A stretch of 63,154 nt of DNA from NCBI GenBank assembly GCA_025356275.1, contig JANXUK010000129.1:1-63154 (forward strand). Reading direction: 5' to 3'. Below are positions 1-9,053 of the stretch, piece by piece. How positions within the stretch are numbered: position 1 is the first letter of the stretch; each line of letters begins with the position of its first letter. The notes beneath the pieces are model-generated. The model ran no database searches. It was not told the origin of the DNA and saw nothing but the letters and a program-made list of their open reading frames with translations. This stretch comes from Sphingomonadales bacterium. GTDB lineage: Bacteria; Pseudomonadota; Alphaproteobacteria; Sphingomonadales; Sphingomonadaceae. A program made the translations under genes and the position numbers.

Positions 1-169
1 ACAGCGCTCCGCTGACGATGGTCACGCCCATCTCGGCGCAGACTTGCCGGATGATGTCACACACCCGCGTGCGCACCTCGCCGTGGAGCACCTTGTAACG
101 ATACTTCGGCGCCCAGACGATGTGATAGCGATGATGAAAAAGCGTGTGACTGCCCGTGCTGTAGCCCAT
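1..169 (-). CDS. tnpA: IS200/IS605-family Y1 transposase TnpA, N-terminal part
   Basis: This gene runs off the left edge of the window; only the first 56 residues are visible. They include HHRYHIVWAPKYRYKVL, the characteristic start of the Y1 (HUH) single-strand transposases of IS200/IS605 elements, which cut and rejoin the single-stranded ends of the element. The catalytic HUH histidines and the tyrosine lie further on and cannot be seen. The ATG at 167-169 is chosen because a GAGG ribosome-binding motif lies about 9 bases upstream. Both the motif and the ATG fall inside a perfect 29-bp inverted repeat (168-242), so translation is probably held low by RNA structure, as described for IS200. 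Whether a tnpB follows cannot be told. Confidence 0.85.
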   Translation of the reverse strand, partial: MGYSTGSHTLFHHRYHIVWAPKYRYKVLHGEVRTRVCDIIRQVCAEMGVTIVSGAL

Positions 170-242
170 AGCCTGTAACCTCGGAGAAAATGAGACTCTA
201 CGCCCTTCGGGCTGTCTCATTTTCTCCGAGGTTACAGGCTAT
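168..242. repeat. 29-bp perfect inverted repeat over the tnpA start
   Basis: The arms 168-196 and 214-242 are exact reverse complements. The loop region holds a smaller GCCC-TTC-GGGC hairpin at 202-212. The right-hand part covers the transposase leader, and the left arm reaches into its start codon and ribosome-binding site. In RNA form the site would be paired, which would limit transposase synthesis. Confidence 0.8.
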
Positions 243-268
243 CGAGCGAGTCGAAGGCTGAAGCCCTT

Positions 269-295
269 CCCGGCTAAAGCCGGGGGTTTGAAACC
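269..295. mobile_element. Left-end hairpin of the IS200/IS605 element
   Basis: CCCGGC-TAAA-GCCGGG at 269-284 is a 6-bp stem with a 4-base loop, followed by the palindrome GGTTTGAAACC at 285-295. Subterminal hairpins containing GGCTAAAGCC next to GGGTTTGAAACC are typical end structures recognised by Y1 transposases. The exact cleavage site is not clear but should lie a few bases to the right, before about 320. The rest of the gap up to 354 holds nothing recognisable. Confidence 0.6.
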
Positions 296-354
296 GAAGG
301 CGGGACAATCAATCCACTAGCGGGCATTACGGCGCAACAAGGCTGTGATGGCGT

Positions 355-1731
355 TCATGGCTTTTCCGTCAAAGCGGCGTCGAGGAAGGTGATGTCGGTC
401 TCACCAGCCGTCCAATACGGCGCGAACAGGCCCCACGCACCGAACAGCGCGGGCACAATGCCGCCGCGCCCATTGGCTTGCCACAGCCGGTGCAGCGTAC
501 CGGCCATGGGATCGTCGAGCCGCAACCCCTCGCGCCCGACAAACCCGATCCACGCCGCCAGCGCGGTCAGGATGCCCGCGCATGGCCGCCCCTGCCGCTG
601 ATGAAAGGCCAGCGTTTCCAGCCAGCGTTGCGGGATCTTCTGGCTGCCATCCATCGCGATCTGACGCAACCTGTGCGCCAGAGCCGCGTTGCCGAACCGT
701 GCGAGCAAGGCGTCGGCATAGGCGGCAAGGTCCTGCGCCGGGGTCAGGCTGGCCGCCGCCTCCCGCATCACCTCCGTGGTTACCGGGGCCAGCGTGGGAT
801 CGGCAATCGCCTGATCAACATAGTCATGCCCCCGCCCTAGCCCCAGATAGGCCAGCGCCGAATGCGCGCCATTGAGCATTCGCAGCTTGGCCGCCTCAAA
901 CGGGCGCACGTCGCGCGTGAATTGCGCGCCGCCCACCTCCCAGTGGGGGCGCGGGCCGGCGAAAGAATCCTCGATCACCCATTGGCTGAACGGCTCGGTC
1001 ATCACCGCGGCCTCGTCGCGCCAACCAGTGATCGCCTCCAGCGCAGCGCGGTCGGCCTCAGTGGTGGCGGGCACGATGCGGTCGACCATGGTGGACGGGC
1101 AGGTGCATTCGCCCTCGAACCAGTCTGTCAGGCCGGGATCGTGCAGCTCCAGATATTCGCGCATCAGCCGCCGCAATTGCGCGCCGTTCCCGGCGATGTT
1201 GTCGCAACTGAGCAAGGTTATCCCGCCCCGCCCTGCATCCCGGCGGCGCGACAGACCGGCGGCAAGCAGGGCATACACGCTGCCCGCTCCCGCCGGGTCG
1301 AGCGTACCATCGGCGGCGCGGCAATAGCCCTTTTCAGTGATGGTAAAGCTGGCGATATGGGTGTCGGGCGCTGCGAGAATATGGCTGATCCGCGCGCTTT
1401 GCGCCGCCGCCACCAGCACCTCGCGCACTGCGCCGATCACCCTTATCTGCGTGCCCTTCGAGCCGCGCTCACTGACAGTATAGACCCCGTCCTGCGGATT
1501 CATCTGCTCCGCGACATCGCCCGAACGCAGCGAGATGCCGGCAATCCTCCAGTTCCGGTCGCCATGCTCCATCGCAAGATCGGTATACCAGGCCTGATGC
1601 GCCCGGTGAAACGCGCCAATGCCGAAATGGACGATACCGGTGGCCTGAGCGTCGCGGTCATAGCCGAAGCAGGCGTGATCCAGCAGCGGGAACGCCGCCA
1701 CACCGTTGGCGGTCAGGCGCCCGTTGCTCAC
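355..1731 (-). CDS. uxuB: Mannitol dehydrogenase-family D-mannonate oxidoreductase (fructuronate reductase)
   Basis: A cytoplasmic NAD(H)-dependent oxidoreductase that interconverts D-fructuronate and D-mannonate, the second step of glucuronate breakdown. The N-terminal Rossmann region carries GIGAFHRAH at residues 37-45. The family catalytic signature K-x4-N-x2-H is present as K282, N287 and H290. At 458 residues it is slightly shorter than the E. coli enzyme. It overlaps the uxaC stop codon by 4 bases (1728-1731), so the two are almost certainly coupled. The family also contains mannitol, tagaturonate and arabinitol dehydrogenases; fructuronate is favoured because uxaC, manD and kdgK surround it. 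Confidence 0.88.
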   Translation of the reverse strand: MSNGRLTANGVAAFPLLDHACFGYDRDAQATGIVHFGIGAFHRAHQAWYTDLAMEHGDRNWRIAGISLRSGDVAEQMNPQDGVYTVSERGSKGTQIRVIGAVREVLVAAAQSARISHILAAPDTHIASFTITEKGYCRAADGTLDPAGAGSVYALLAAGLSRRRDAGRGGITLLSCDNIAGNGAQLRRLMREYLELHDPGLTDWFEGECTCPSTMVDRIVPATTEADRAALEAITGWRDEAAVMTEPFSQWVIEDSFAGPRPHWEVGGAQFTRDVRPFEAAKLRMLNGAHSALAYLGLGRGHDYVDQAIADPTLAPVTTEVMREAAASLTPAQDLAAYADALLARFGNAALAHRLRQIAMDGSQKIPQRWLETLAFHQRQGRPCAGILTALAAWIGFVGREGLRLDDPMAGTLHRLWQANGRGGIVPALFGAWGLFAPYWTAGETDITFLDAALTEKP

Positions 1732-3167
1732 AGCCTGTAGGCTGCTTTGGCGAAATTATACGCGAGGTCCTGCGCCAGTTCGGCGGCCTCCCATTCCGCC
1801 ATCCGGTGCTCTGCCACCAACCGCGCGAGGAAGCCGCAATCCACCCGGCGCGCCACATCATGCCGCGCCGGGATTGACAGGAACGCGCGGGTATCGTCGT
1901 TGAAACCGACGGTGTTGTAAAAGCCCGCCGTCTCGGTGACCTGCTCACGGAAGCGGCGCATGCCCTCGGGGCTGTCATGGAACCACCATGCCGGGCCCAG
2001 CTTCAGCGCTGGATAATGCCCGGCCAGCGGCGCCAACTCGCGCGCATAGGCGGTCTCGTCCAGCGTGAACACAATCACCGATAGCGCCGGATGATTGCCA
2101 TATTTGGTGAGCAATGCCCGCAACGCCTGCACATATTCCGTCGCCAGCGGAATATCGGCGCCCTTGTCGCGCCCGAAAGTGTTGAACAGCCAAGGGTTGT
2201 GATTGCGGAACGATCCGGGGTGGATTTGCATCACCAGCCCGTCCTCGATGCTCATCCCGGCCATCACGGTCAGCATATGCGCACGGAACAGCTCGGCATC
2301 GGCAGGGCTTGGATCAGGACGGGTGAGACGCGCGAACAGCGCTTCCGCCTCGGCATCGCTCAGGTCGGCGGTGCGCGCGGTGGGGTGGCCGTGGTCGGTC
2401 GAGGTCGCGCCCATCGCCGCAAAAAAGGCGCGCCGGTTGCGCAGCGCGGCAAGGTAGCCGCGATAGGTCAGCGCATCCTCGCCGGTCATCTCGGCCAATC
2501 GCGCGAGATTGCCGAGGAACCCCTCATACTCCGGATCGACCACCGGATCGGGGCGAAACGCGGTCAGCACCCGCCCCTGCCAGCCGCCTGCGCGCCGGTT
2601 CTCCACCCGGATCGCAGCATGGTGCGCCAGATCATCGAGCGGCGATTCGGTGGTGGTGATCACCTCGATATTGAAGCGATCCATCAGCGCGCGCGGGCGG
2701 AATGCGTCGGTCGCCAGCGCCGCGTTGATCGTATCGTAATAGAGATCGGCGGTATCCGCACCGAACGCCCGATCAAAGCCAAACACCTCGGCCCATACGT
2801 GATCGAGCCACATCCGCGACGGCGTGCCGCGAAACAGGTGATAGTTGTCGGCAAAGATCCGCCACGCCGCGCGCGGGTCGGTCGCGTGCCCGCCAATCCC
2901 CAGCGCCTCCAGCGGGATCCTCTGCGAATACAGCATCCGGAACACATAATGATCGGGCCGCAGCAACAGCTCCGTGGCATTCTCGAACGGCGCATCGGTG
3001 GCGAACCAACCGGCGTCGGTATGCCCATGCGGGCTAATGATCGGCAGGCCGGCGACCTCGGCAAAGAGCCGCCGCGCGATGCTCCGCGTATCGGGATCGG
3101 CGGGGAACAGTCGGTCGGGATGCAGGCGCAGCGCAGCGCCGGGCCCCGCGCTGCCGGTCACGGCCAA
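1728..3167 (-). CDS. uxaC: Uronate isomerase
   Basis: Isomerises D-glucuronate to D-fructuronate (and galacturonate to tagaturonate) in the cytoplasm, the entry step of the pathway. The protein is 479 residues, close to the 470 of E. coli UxaC. The amidohydrolase-type metal motif SPHGHTD places H47 and H49 near the N-terminus, and the order HTDAGWFA, WLDHVWAEVFG and MQIHPGSFRNHN is typical of the family. It overlaps uxuB downstream by 4 bases and the GntR regulator upstream by 10 bases (3158-3167), so all three form one minus-strand operon. The start at 3167 lies inside the regulator gene. Confidence 0.93.
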   Translation of the reverse strand: MAVTGSAGPGAALRLHPDRLFPADPDTRSIARRLFAEVAGLPIISPHGHTDAGWFATDAPFENATELLLRPDHYVFRMLYSQRIPLEALGIGGHATDPRAAWRIFADNYHLFRGTPSRMWLDHVWAEVFGFDRAFGADTADLYYDTINAALATDAFRPRALMDRFNIEVITTTESPLDDLAHHAAIRVENRRAGGWQGRVLTAFRPDPVVDPEYEGFLGNLARLAEMTGEDALTYRGYLAALRNRRAFFAAMGATSTDHGHPTARTADLSDAEAEALFARLTRPDPSPADAELFRAHMLTVMAGMSIEDGLVMQIHPGSFRNHNPWLFNTFGRDKGADIPLATEYVQALRALLTKYGNHPALSVIVFTLDETAYARELAPLAGHYPALKLGPAWWFHDSPEGMRRFREQVTETAGFYNTVGFNDDTRAFLSIPARHDVARRVDCGFLARLVAEHRMAEWEAAELAQDLAYNFAKAAYRL

Positions 3168-3958
3168 TTGGCCCGGCCAAACCGCGCCCGCTGCGATGCC
3201 ATGGCCAGCCGCGCTTCCTCAACCGCCTTCTCCTCGGTCGCGAACAGCAGGTGATCGAGCACTGCCGCCAGATGCGCCCGCATCGCCGCCCGCGCCGCCC
3301 CTGCGTCGCGCGCGCGCAAGGCCGCCAGGATAGCGCTATGCTCACTCACCACCGGGGTCACATGCGCGGCCCGCGCCTTGTCGTGCAGCAGCGCGCTCTC
3401 GGGCGAGGATGCCCGCATCCGCCACAGTTCGTCCACCGCATGCGCCATAGCCGCATTGCGGGTGCCCCGCGCGATCAACAGGTGAAACTGCCGGTCTGCG
3501 GCGAATTGCGCGGCATCGCCCCCGACCTCATCACCCATCAGCGCGACCAGCGCATCAAGCGCATCAAGTTCGGCATCGTCCAGATTGGTCGCGGCCAGCG
3601 CGGCGGCCTCACCCTCGATCAACAGCCGCGCCTCGGTCAGCTCGAACGCCGAGACATCGAAGGCCGGCGCATCGGCGCGGCCCGGCAAGGTCTTGACATA
3701 GGCCCCCGATCCGACCCGCACATCGACATAGCCCTGCACTTCCAGGGCAATCACCGCCTCGCGCACGGTCGGTCGGCTGACCCCGTATAGATCGGCCAGA
3801 TCACGCTCTGCCGGTAAGCGATCACCGATGGCGAATTTGCCCGATGCCAGCTCGGCAAACAACTTACGCGCCAGTTCCTGATAGAGCCGGTCATGCGACG
3901 CGGCCCCCCGATTCTCGCCAATGCCCGGGGCCGACCCTGCCATGCTCTGCACCCTCAT
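3158..3958 (-). CDS. GntR-family (FadR/FCD subfamily) regulator of uronate catabolism
   Basis: A 266-residue transcription factor. The winged helix-turn-helix covers roughly residues 25-90 (RLPAERDLADLYGVSRPTV), and an all-helical FCD ligand-binding domain follows from about 107 to 250. FCD regulators next to uxaC/uxuB usually sense uronates and repress the pathway, as UxuR and ExuR do. It is the first gene of the minus-strand operon, so it probably controls itself and the divergent manD-kdgK arm. A second in-frame ATG five codons downstream is an alternative start. The ligand is inferred from context only. Confidence 0.85.
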   Translation of the reverse strand: MRVQSMAGSAPGIGENRGAASHDRLYQELARKLFAELASGKFAIGDRLPAERDLADLYGVSRPTVREAVIALEVQGYVDVRVGSGAYVKTLPGRADAPAFDVSAFELTEARLLIEGEAAALAATNLDDAELDALDALVALMGDEVGGDAAQFAADRQFHLLIARGTRNAAMAHAVDELWRMRASSPESALLHDKARAAHVTPVVSEHSAILAALRARDAGAARAAMRAHLAAVLDHLLFATEEKAVEEARLAMASQRARFGRANWP

Positions 3959-3964
3959 TTAAGG

Positions 3965-4104
3965 TCTTACCAATTGGTTTCAACTTGACAGGCCAAACGC
4001 GATTGGTCAAGCCGGCTGGTGGTCCGATTCTGACATTTGACACCCTGTCCGACAAGGCGCGCGCAAATGTCAGAATCTCTTCGGACCACCGGCAATTCTA
4101 TGAT
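3965..4104. promoter_or_regulatory. Divergent promoter/operator region between the GntR regulator and manD
   Basis: The palindrome ACCAATTGGT sits just upstream of the regulator gene; it shares the ATTGGT and ACCAAT half-sites of UxuR/ExuR operators. A larger imperfect inverted repeat pairs 4018-4038 with 4065-4090; the right arm has five extra bases (AGAGA in its reverse complement). A good -10 match (TATGAT, 4099-4104) precedes manD, with no convincing -35, which fits an activated or repressed promoter. The role as operator is inferred from position and symmetry. Confidence 0.45.
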
Positions 4105-4134
4105 TCTAGCGCCCGCTAAGTCCAAAGGCATGCC

Positions 4135-5343
4135 ATGAAAATTACCGCTGCCAAGGTAATCGTAACCTGCCCGGGACGCAATTTCGTCACGCTGAAGATC
4201 GAGACCGATCAGGGCGTTTACGGCATCGGCGACGCCACGCTCAATGGCCGCGAACTGTCGGTCGTCGCCTATTTGCAAGAGCATGTCGTGCCCTGCCTGA
4301 TCGGCATGGACCCACGGCGGATCGAGGATATCTGGCAATATCTCTATCGCGGGGCCTATTGGCGGCGCGGTCCGGTCACGATGCGCGCGATTGCGGCGGT
4401 GGATATGGCGCTGTGGGATATCAAGGCCAAGATGGCGGGGATGGGGCTGTATCAATTGCTGGGCGGGCGCAGCCGCGACGGTATTCTGGTCTATGGCCAC
4501 GCTAATGGCGGCGATATTGCCGAGACGGTCGAGGCGGTGGGCGCCTATCTCGACATCGGGTACAAAGCGGTCCGCGCGCAGACCGGGGAGCCCGGCGTCA
4601 AGGATGCCTATGGCGTCGGGCGCGGCAAGCTGTTCTATGAGCCTGCCGATGCCGCGCTACCCTCGGTGACCGGATGGGACACCGCCAAGGCGCTGAATTA
4701 CGTGCCCAAACTGTTCGACAAGCTGCGCGAGACCTATGGGTTCGACCCGCACCTGCTGCATGATGGCCACCACCGTTATACCCCTCAGGAAGCCGCGACG
4801 CTGGGCAAGGCGCTGGAGCCGTACCGCCTGTTCTGGCTGGAGGATTGCACCCCGGCGGAGAATCAGGAGGCGTTCAGGCTGGTGCGCCAGCACACCACCA
4901 CGCCGCTGGCGGTGGGGGAGATTTTCAACACCATCTGGGACGCCAAGGACCTGATCCAGAACCAATTGATCGACTATATCCGCACCACGGTGGTGGGCGC
5001 GGGCGGGATCACCCATTTGCGGCGGATTGCCGACCTGGCAGCTTTGTACCAGATCCGCACCGGCGGCCATGGCGCCACCGACCTGTCGCCGGTGACGATG
5101 GGCTGCGCGCTGCATTTCGACGCTTGGGTGCCCAATTTCGGCATCCAGGAATATATGCGCCACACGCCGGAAACCGACGCAGTATTCCCGCATGATTACC
5201 ACTTCGCCGACGGGCTGTTGTATTGCGGCGAGAACCCTGGCCACGGGGTAGACATTGATGAGAATTTGGCCGCGAAATACCCGTATAAGCCCGCCTATCT
5301 GCCCGTCGCCCGGCTGGACGATGGCACGATGTGGAACTGGTAA
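4135..5343 (+). CDS. manD: D-mannonate dehydratase, enolase superfamily
   Basis: Removes water from D-mannonate to give 2-keto-3-deoxygluconate. The 402-residue protein carries the enolase-superfamily metal ligands D210, E236 and E262, and the ManD catalytic residues R147, Y159 and H212. These positions and the total length are exactly those of the structurally studied Novosphingobium aromaticivorans ManD. This supports both the function and the taxonomic assignment. The start ATG follows the divergent operator region, and the stop codon abuts the kdgK start. It replaces the unrelated UxuA-type dehydratase of enterobacteria. Confidence 0.95.
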   Translation: MKITAAKVIVTCPGRNFVTLKIETDQGVYGIGDATLNGRELSVVAYLQEHVVPCLIGMDPRRIEDIWQYLYRGAYWRRGPVTMRAIAAVDMALWDIKAKMAGMGLYQLLGGRSRDGILVYGHANGGDIAETVEAVGAYLDIGYKAVRAQTGEPGVKDAYGVGRGKLFYEPADAALPSVTGWDTAKALNYVPKLFDKLRETYGFDPHLLHDGHHRYTPQEAATLGKALEPYRLFWLEDCTPAENQEAFRLVRQHTTTPLAVGEIFNTIWDAKDLIQNQLIDYIRTTVVGAGGITHLRRIADLAALYQIRTGGHGATDLSPVTMGCALHFDAWVPNFGIQEYMRHTPETDAVFPHDYHFADGLLYCGENPGHGVDIDENLAAKYPYKPAYLPVARLDDGTMWNW

Positions 5344-6261
5344 TTGCGGATTTGCGTCATTGGCGAGGGGATGTTGGAGCTGGCGCGGGCCGGTGCTGGT
5401 GATGGCTGGCGGCTGTTCTATGGCGGCGATACGCTCAACACCGCGATCCATCTGGCGCGGCTGGGGCATGATACCGCTTTCCTGACCGCGCTGGGCAAGG
5501 ATGCGTTCAGCGATGATCTGCGCCGCGATTGGGCGCGCGAGGGCCTCGACATCACTCTGATCCTGCGCGATCCGGCGCGGATGCCGGGGCTCTATGCGAT
5601 CCGCACCGATGCAGCAGGTGAACGTAGCTTCGCCTATTGGCGCGGCGAGAGCGCAGCGCGGCAGATGTTTGCGCTGCCCGGGATCGAGGCGGCGTTGGCG
5701 CAGGCGGAGCGGACCGACGCGCTGGTGTTCTCACTGATCACGCTGGCGGTGCTTCCGCCCGAGGCATGGCCGCGCCTGTTTGCGCTGTGCGATGCGGTGC
5801 GCAACCACGGCGGCATGGTGATGTTCGACGGCAATTACCGCCCGCGCCTGTGGGCTACACCCACGGCTGCCGCCAAGGCCCGCGACGCCGCTCTCGCCCA
5901 TGCCGATATCGGCCTGCCGACGCTGGAGGATGAGGCGATGCTAACGCCCGGCGCTACCGCCGCATCAGTGGCGGCGCATTGGCAGGCGCGGGGCTGCGCC
6001 GAGACGGTGGTCAAGCTGGGCAGCGATGGTTGCCGCACCCCCGATGGCCTGATCATCGCGCCCGAAGCGCCGATCACCCCGCTCGACACCAGCGGCGCCG
6101 GGGACGCGTTCAACGCCGCGTTTCTGGACGCCCGATTGCGCGGTCTGGCCCCCGCCGAGGCCGCGCTACACGGCCACAGGCTCGCCGGATGGGTCATCAC
6201 CCACCCCGGCGCCATCCCGCCGCGAACCAACGATGCACCCTACCGAGCCCTCAAGGTTTGA
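5344..6261 (+). CDS. kdgK: 2-keto-3-deoxygluconate kinase, PfkB family
   Basis: Phosphorylates 2-keto-3-deoxygluconate to KDPG, the last step before the Entner-Doudoroff aldolase, which is not in this window. The 305-residue protein shows a PfkB fold, with GGDTLNTAIHLARLG near the N-terminus for the sugar and DTSGAGDAFNAAFL near the C-terminus with the catalytic aspartate. The start is TTG, immediately after the manD TAA with no gap, so translation very likely depends on ribosomes finishing manD. Sugar specificity is inferred from the neighbours. The 3' end overlaps the GH2 gene on the other strand by 11 bases. Confidence 0.88.
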   Translation: MRICVIGEGMLELARAGAGDGWRLFYGGDTLNTAIHLARLGHDTAFLTALGKDAFSDDLRRDWAREGLDITLILRDPARMPGLYAIRTDAAGERSFAYWRGESAARQMFALPGIEAALAQAERTDALVFSLITLAVLPPEAWPRLFALCDAVRNHGGMVMFDGNYRPRLWATPTAAAKARDAALAHADIGLPTLEDEAMLTPGATAASVAAHWQARGCAETVVKLGSDGCRTPDGLIIAPEAPITPLDTSGAGDAFNAAFLDARLRGLAPAEAALHGHRLAGWVITHPGAIPPRTNDAPYRALKV

Positions 6262-8899
6262 CCACATCGATCGCAGCGACCACCGCCGGCCCGCCGACCG
6301 CCCGGAACTCGAGCGGCAAATGCCCGCCCTGCACCGTGACATCATAGGACAGCACGACTGCCTTCAAGGCCCCGCCCCCCAACGCGCCCGGCATCACCGC
6401 GGGCGCCAAAACCGCACCGTTGGCCAGCACCGCAAAGCTGCGCGTCGCGACCTGTGACGCATCGGGCTCGAAGGTGCGGATCATCACGCGCCACACCCCG
6501 TCGGGGATCGGCAGGTCGTAGCTGAAGCTGCCCTCGCGGTAATAATCGTACAGCGCCTGATCGGCCGCCCCAGTCCCCGCTACGATCCGGCGCCCCTTGT
6601 TGCGGTCGGCGCCAAAGCCGGTGACATTGAGCACGCGGCCCGTGCCGCCGGTGAAAAACGTGTCCGAGCCGTAACGCGTGCCATCCGCCCCCAGATGCCC
6701 CGCCAGATTGCCGGCATCGAGATGCAGGCCGTCTTTGGCAACATCCGGGCCATTCCAGGTGATGGTGTCGCTAACCCCGCCATTGGCCGCGACCACCGTG
6801 TTTGCGCCCGCGCGCAATGCGACACGCGGCCACACGCAGATGTGATCGGGGCAATCGACGGTGCCCACCACCACGCCATTGACGCTCAGCATCGCGCGCG
6901 CCGCCGTGGCATAGGCCCGGACATCGGTCTCCGGATACGCCCGGTCGACATAGCGCCGGCTGGTCAGATAGATCATCGGCGCGGGGTTGAGATTGGCCTT
7001 GTAGAAATAGAACGCATCCTTCTTCACCTTGCGATCGTCGGTGACGAGGCCCTTGTCATTCATGTCCACGCTATCGCCCTCGGCGCGCAGGTCCGAGGCG
7101 AAATCGAACAGATTCCACAGGTAGGTAGCGAAAAGATAGGGCCGGGTTTTCAGAGCCTTAAAGCTGACCTCATGGTAATAGCTCTGGAATTCCTCGGGAT
7201 GCGGCCGGCCGAACGCGTTGACCGGCCCGCCCAGCGGATTGTCCGAATGCTGCGATATCGCGCCGCCCGCGCCATATTCGCTGACTGACATCGGCATGTC
7301 GGGGTGCACGGCATGGAAATGGTCGAGATGCCCGCCCAGATCCTGCGGCTTGCCGTAATACCAGCCGTAATAGCGGTTATAGCCCACCAGATCGGCGGTG
7401 CCGGCCAGCACCGGGTTTTTGGACCCAGTCAACATCTCGGGCTCTTCGCAGCAATCGGCGAAGGTGGTCGGGCGGCCGGGGTCTTCCTGATGCGCCAGCG
7501 CCGACAGTTCGCGCAGCAATTCGACCGAGCGCGGCGGCAACTTGCCCCGGCCGAACGAGGCGCCGATATCGATCTCATTACCCACCGACCACATCATGAT
7601 CGAAGGGTGGTTGTAATTCTGGCGGATCAGCTCGGTCAGTTGCTCACGGGCATTGGCCTCCAGCGCCGGGCTGGCCGGGGCGCCATCGGCGAAGGACACC
7701 GCGTTGATGAAGGGGATCTCGGCCCAGGCGACCATGCCGGTCCTGTCCGCCGCATCGTCCCACTCCTGCGCATGCTGATAATGCGCCATGCGGACGGTGT
7801 TGGCGCCCATCTCGGCCATGATCGCCATATCCTCGGCATGGTCGGCCGGGCTGAGCGCCCAGCCCTTGCCCATCCGATCCTGATGCCGCGCCCCGCCGAA
7901 CAGCGCGATATGCCGGCCGTTGAGGAAAAACCCCTGATCCTTGTCCATCCGGAATGTGCGGATGCCCAGCGGCTGGCTGACCGTGTCGACCAAGCGGTGC
8001 CCGGCATAGAGGTTCACGGTGACGCGGTAGAGATAGGGATCGGCGCGCCCGTTCCACAGATGCGGATGCGGCAAAGCAATGCTGGCCGCGATCTCGCCAT
8101 TGCCGGGGCCGAGCCGCAACCCGCCCTGCCCCGTGGCCACCACCGCGCCATTGGTATCGATGATCCGGGTCTGCGCGGTCAGGTGGCGCGGCGCGCTCCC
8201 CGCATTGTGCAGCCGCGCCAGCACCGACAAGCTGGCCATATCCGCGGAAACCTGCGGTGTGCGGATATAGACACCCGGCCCGCCGTGATCGAGCAGGTCG
8301 AAGCTGACGGCGCCCGTCGTAATCAACGATACGCCGCGATAAATCCCGCCATGGATGAAGAAATCACCGCCCAGCGGGATGACATCCTGCGTGCTGCTGC
8401 CCACCGCCGGCTTGGAATTATCGGCTTTGACCACCAGCACATTGGCGCCATGCGGCTTTAGCAGGGCGGTGATGTCAAAGCGAAAGCGCGAGAATGCGCC
8501 CTTGTGGATACCCACCAGCGTGCCGTTGAGCCACACCTGCGCGATATTGCCGACACCGTCGAACTGAATATAGGTGCGGTTGCCAGGGGTACGGTTGGCG
8601 GCTCTGGCTGGCACGCGAAAGGTCCGGCGGTAATACCCGACGCCCTGCTGGTCATTGGCCTGCGCCGAGCGTGCGGTGCCATATTCGCCCAGCCGGTTCC
8701 AAGTATGCGGCAGGTTGATCTGTTGCCAGCCACTGTCATCGAACACCGCCTGCGTCGCGCCGGGCACATCGTCGCCGTAGTGAAAGCGCCACCCGCCGGC
8801 AAGGTCGGTGCTCTGGCGCGGCGCCGCGAAGCCGGGCGAAGCCAGAGCGCAAGCCATGGCGGCGGTCGACGCGAGTCGAACAAAGATGGCCTTACCCAT
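6251..8899 (-). CDS. Secreted glycoside hydrolase family 2 protein (beta-glucuronidase/beta-galactosidase type)
   Basis: An 882-residue exported enzyme. The start at 8899 is chosen because the first 25 residues (MGKAIFVRL...ALASPGFA) form a signal peptide; the open frame extends upstream without support. GH2 sugar-binding, Ig-like and TIM-barrel domains occupy roughly residues 25-620. The acid/base is E442 in WSVGNE and the nucleophile is E541 in SEYGAGG. NRYYGWYYG and N614-D-K616 resemble the glucuronate-recognising region of beta-glucuronidases, although NDKG also occurs in GH2 proteins annotated as beta-galactosidases. The last 150 residues resemble a malectin-like sugar-binding domain. 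The link to the uronate genes favours a glucuronide substrate, but this is not proven. Confidence 0.8.
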   Translation of the reverse strand: MGKAIFVRLASTAAMACALASPGFAAPRQSTDLAGGWRFHYGDDVPGATQAVFDDSGWQQINLPHTWNRLGEYGTARSAQANDQQGVGYYRRTFRVPARAANRTPGNRTYIQFDGVGNIAQVWLNGTLVGIHKGAFSRFRFDITALLKPHGANVLVVKADNSKPAVGSSTQDVIPLGGDFFIHGGIYRGVSLITTGAVSFDLLDHGGPGVYIRTPQVSADMASLSVLARLHNAGSAPRHLTAQTRIIDTNGAVVATGQGGLRLGPGNGEIAASIALPHPHLWNGRADPYLYRVTVNLYAGHRLVDTVSQPLGIRTFRMDKDQGFFLNGRHIALFGGARHQDRMGKGWALSPADHAEDMAIMAEMGANTVRMAHYQHAQEWDDAADRTGMVAWAEIPFINAVSFADGAPASPALEANAREQLTELIRQNYNHPSIMMWSVGNEIDIGASFGRGKLPPRSVELLRELSALAHQEDPGRPTTFADCCEEPEMLTGSKNPVLAGTADLVGYNRYYGWYYGKPQDLGGHLDHFHAVHPDMPMSVSEYGAGGAISQHSDNPLGGPVNAFGRPHPEEFQSYYHEVSFKALKTRPYLFATYLWNLFDFASDLRAEGDSVDMNDKGLVTDDRKVKKDAFYFYKANLNPAPMIYLTSRRYVDRAYPETDVRAYATAARAMLSVNGVVVGTVDCPDHICVWPRVALRAGANTVVAANGGVSDTITWNGPDVAKDGLHLDAGNLAGHLGADGTRYGSDTFFTGGTGRVLNVTGFGADRNKGRRIVAGTGAADQALYDYYREGSFSYDLPIPDGVWRVMIRTFEPDASQVATRSFAVLANGAVLAPAVMPGALGGGALKAVVLSYDVTVQGGHLPLEFRAVGGPAVVAAIDVVKP

Positions 8900-9053
8900 A
8901 ACAGACGCTCCCAAAGTATTGGTTAGACCGATTAGCGTTGAGCCGCCGCCCTGTCCAGTCCACAGCAGCGAACGCGCCCCGGCGATTGCCTGCCCGCTTC
9001 CCATTCCGCCCGCACGTCTTAAGTCCCTTATCCGACAATCGGGAGAATTTGCC

